Shown here: positions 6,212 through 7,315 of the stretch, piece after piece
Layout: each line of letters opens with the position of its first letter
Position numbering within the stretch: position 1 is the stretch's first letter
Source: Gammaproteobacteria bacterium
GTDB taxonomy: Bacteria > Pseudomonadota > Gammaproteobacteria > Pseudomonadales > Azotimanducaceae
Reading direction: 5' to 3'
DNA: 7,315 bases
NCBI GenBank assembly: GCA_002725095.1
Contig: PBQQ01000033.1
Location: 1-7,315 of the forward strand
Notes under the pieces: model-generated
Database searches by the model: none
What the model was told of the DNA's origin: nothing
What the model saw: the letters and a program-made list of their open reading frames with translations, nothing else
Translations under genes and position numbers: made by a program

Positions 6212-7315
6212 CTATGGCATCGGATAGTCCAAGCGGCCTAATACCCGCTCGAACATTGCACCTGCGGTGAGCAGTCCAGATTCGTTAAATCGTCCAGCGA
6301 TGAGCTGCAGCGATTGCGGCAGTCCGTTCGCGTCTATACCCGCCGGTATGTTCAGAGTCGGATGACCGGAATAATCAAAAGGTGCGGTAAAGGACAAGAA
6401 GGGAGCGGAACCGGGATCCAACCTACCGGCGTCCATTTGCGCGGCTGACGGCACGGCACAAGGCATGGCTGGAGCCAACAACACATCCACTTGCGTAAAC
6501 AGCGCATCAAGTTCACTGCGGAATTGATCGCGCATATTCTGCAAGTGCGCATACTCATCCGCTTTAACAGCCCGACCAAGCTCAAGCAACGATATCAATC
6601 CCGGCCCATAACGATCTGCTTGTTCCGGGTACAAGTGCGTATGGGCGCGCAAACATTCAACTGCACAGGTTTTACCCCAGTCTTCTGCAAGTTCGCGATA
6701 GCCCTCCGGCATTATTACCTTATGCACATTGACCATAGGTCCCGCTTCGGCGACGGCATCGGTAAGCACCCGTGTCACCGACGCCGGCACACCCGCACTG
6801 ATATAGGTTTCATCAATACCCACAGTGATCGGGTTATGCGGTGGCTTCAGGTGCGGCAAATAAGATGCAACAGGCTCTTCAGCACTGTTGGGATCTTGCG
6901 CATCAAACCCGGCAATTGCGTCCAAAACACGCGCAGCATCCTCAACACAACGGGTCATAGGACCAATATGATCCAAACTATTAGCAAGCGGAAACGCCCC
7001 GTGCAAACTTACTCTTCCATAGGTCGGTTTCAAACCCACCAGCCCGTTGCACGCCGAGGGAAAACGAATGCTGCCACCCGTATCTGAACCCAGCGCTGCG
7101 TAAGCAAGACCGGCGGCTACCGCCACGCCGGACCCAGAGGAAGAGACACCGCTCCACGCGTCTTGCGACCACGGATTAACAGGCGCTGCTATCAATGGAT
7201 GGTGGCTACCATAGGCGCCCTCGGTGAGTTGGGTCTTACCGATGATCACGGCGCCAGCAGCACGCAACCGCGTAACTACAGTGGCGTCAAAGTCTGGCTT
7301 GAAATCGCGCATGAC
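6212..7315 (-). CDS. Amidase signature family hydrolase, N-terminus beyond the right edge
   Basis: The reverse-strand frame is open from the right edge to TAG at 6214-6212, giving 368 codons less the stop. The family is normally about 450-500 residues, so roughly 90-120 N-terminal residues are missing. The ATG at 7312 is internal, not the start, because it lies inside the conserved KPDFDATVVTRLRAAGAVI block just before the catalytic lysine. Counting from that Met, the Ser-cisSer-Lys triad is Lys26 (IIGKTQLTE), Ser57 (WSGVSSSGSG) and Ser81 (GSDTGGSIRFPSA), followed by NGLVGLKPTYGRVS. Aligned on the nucleophile, Ser57 falls exactly 24 residues upstream, as in fatty acid amide hydrolase. The C-terminal part carries AMPCAVPSAAQ, FDYSGHPTLNIPAG and GLPQSLQLIAG, all usual. 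It hydrolyses a carboxamide; the substrate is unknown. No GatB/GatC neighbour is seen, so GatA is unlikely. It may or may not be co-transcribed with the DUF2147 run 124 bases downstream. Confidence 0.9.
   Translation of the reverse strand, partial: VMRDFKPDFDATVVTRLRAAGAVIIGKTQLTEGAYGSHHPLIAAPVNPWSQDAWSGVSSSGSGVAVAAGLAYAALGSDTGGSIRFPSACNGLVGLKPTYGRVSLHGAFPLANSLDHIGPMTRCVEDAARVLDAIAGFDAQDPNSAEEPVASYLPHLKPPHNPITVGIDETYISAGVPASVTRVLTDAVAEAGPMVNVHKVIMPEGYRELAEDWGKTCAVECLRAHTHLYPEQADRYGPGLISLLELGRAVKADEYAHLQNMRDQFRSELDALFTQVDVLLAPAMPCAVPSAAQMDAGRLDPGSAPFLSFTAPFDYSGHPTLNIPAGIDANGLPQSLQLIAGRFNESGLLTAGAMFERVLGRLDYPMP

Noticed and set aside
6491..7087. Forward open frame (198 codons) inside the amidase gene
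   Set aside because: It is antisense to conserved amidase motifs, and its Arg/His/Ile-rich translation has no recognisable domain.

Overview
The window reads as ordinary, gene-dense bacterial chromosome with moderate G+C. Its families (a GST of the proteobacterial type, an isoprenylcysteine-methyltransferase-like membrane enzyme, a stand-alone CinA C-terminal domain protein, a DUF2147 periplasmic protein) point to a proteobacterium, most likely a gammaproteobacterium. The species cannot be told from this sequence. I see no rRNA, tRNA, CRISPR array, insertion sequence, phage gene or attachment site.

Layout from left to right. (1) 1-246, minus: the N-terminal thioredoxin-fold half of a glutathione S-transferase, running off the left edge. 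(2) A 102-base divergent spacer. (3) 349-1446 and 1467-1928, plus: a zinc-type MDR alcohol dehydrogenase followed after 20 bases by an ICMT/PEMT-like membrane methyltransferase. (4) 1925-6087, minus: a compact run of five genes, read right to left. They are a secreted DUF2147 protein, a small and a large bacterial-PH (YdbS/YdbT-like) membrane protein, a YdjM-like membrane metal-dependent hydrolase, and a CinA/PncC-type domain protein. The last gene's stop overlaps by four bases the stop of the convergent methyltransferase gene. (5) 6212-7315, minus: an amidase-signature hydrolase whose N-terminus lies beyond the right edge.

How the genes may work together. The five-gene run is held together by overlaps (ydbT-like start inside the ydbS-like end; GTGA overlap of hydrolase stop and CinA-domain start) and short gaps, so it is probably one transcription unit. 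Four of its five products are predicted to be secreted or membrane-bound, which suggests an envelope role. In Bacillus subtilis the ydbST pair is linked to SigW-controlled resistance to an antimicrobial made by a related Bacillus, but transferring that role here is inference. The GST, dehydrogenase and methyltransferase could form a small detoxification cluster, also inference.

No clearly new system is visible. The items most worth a second look are the five-gene envelope cluster, the altered active-site signature of the CinA-domain protein, and the dehydrogenase that keeps its catalytic zinc ligands but lacks the usual structural-zinc cysteines.
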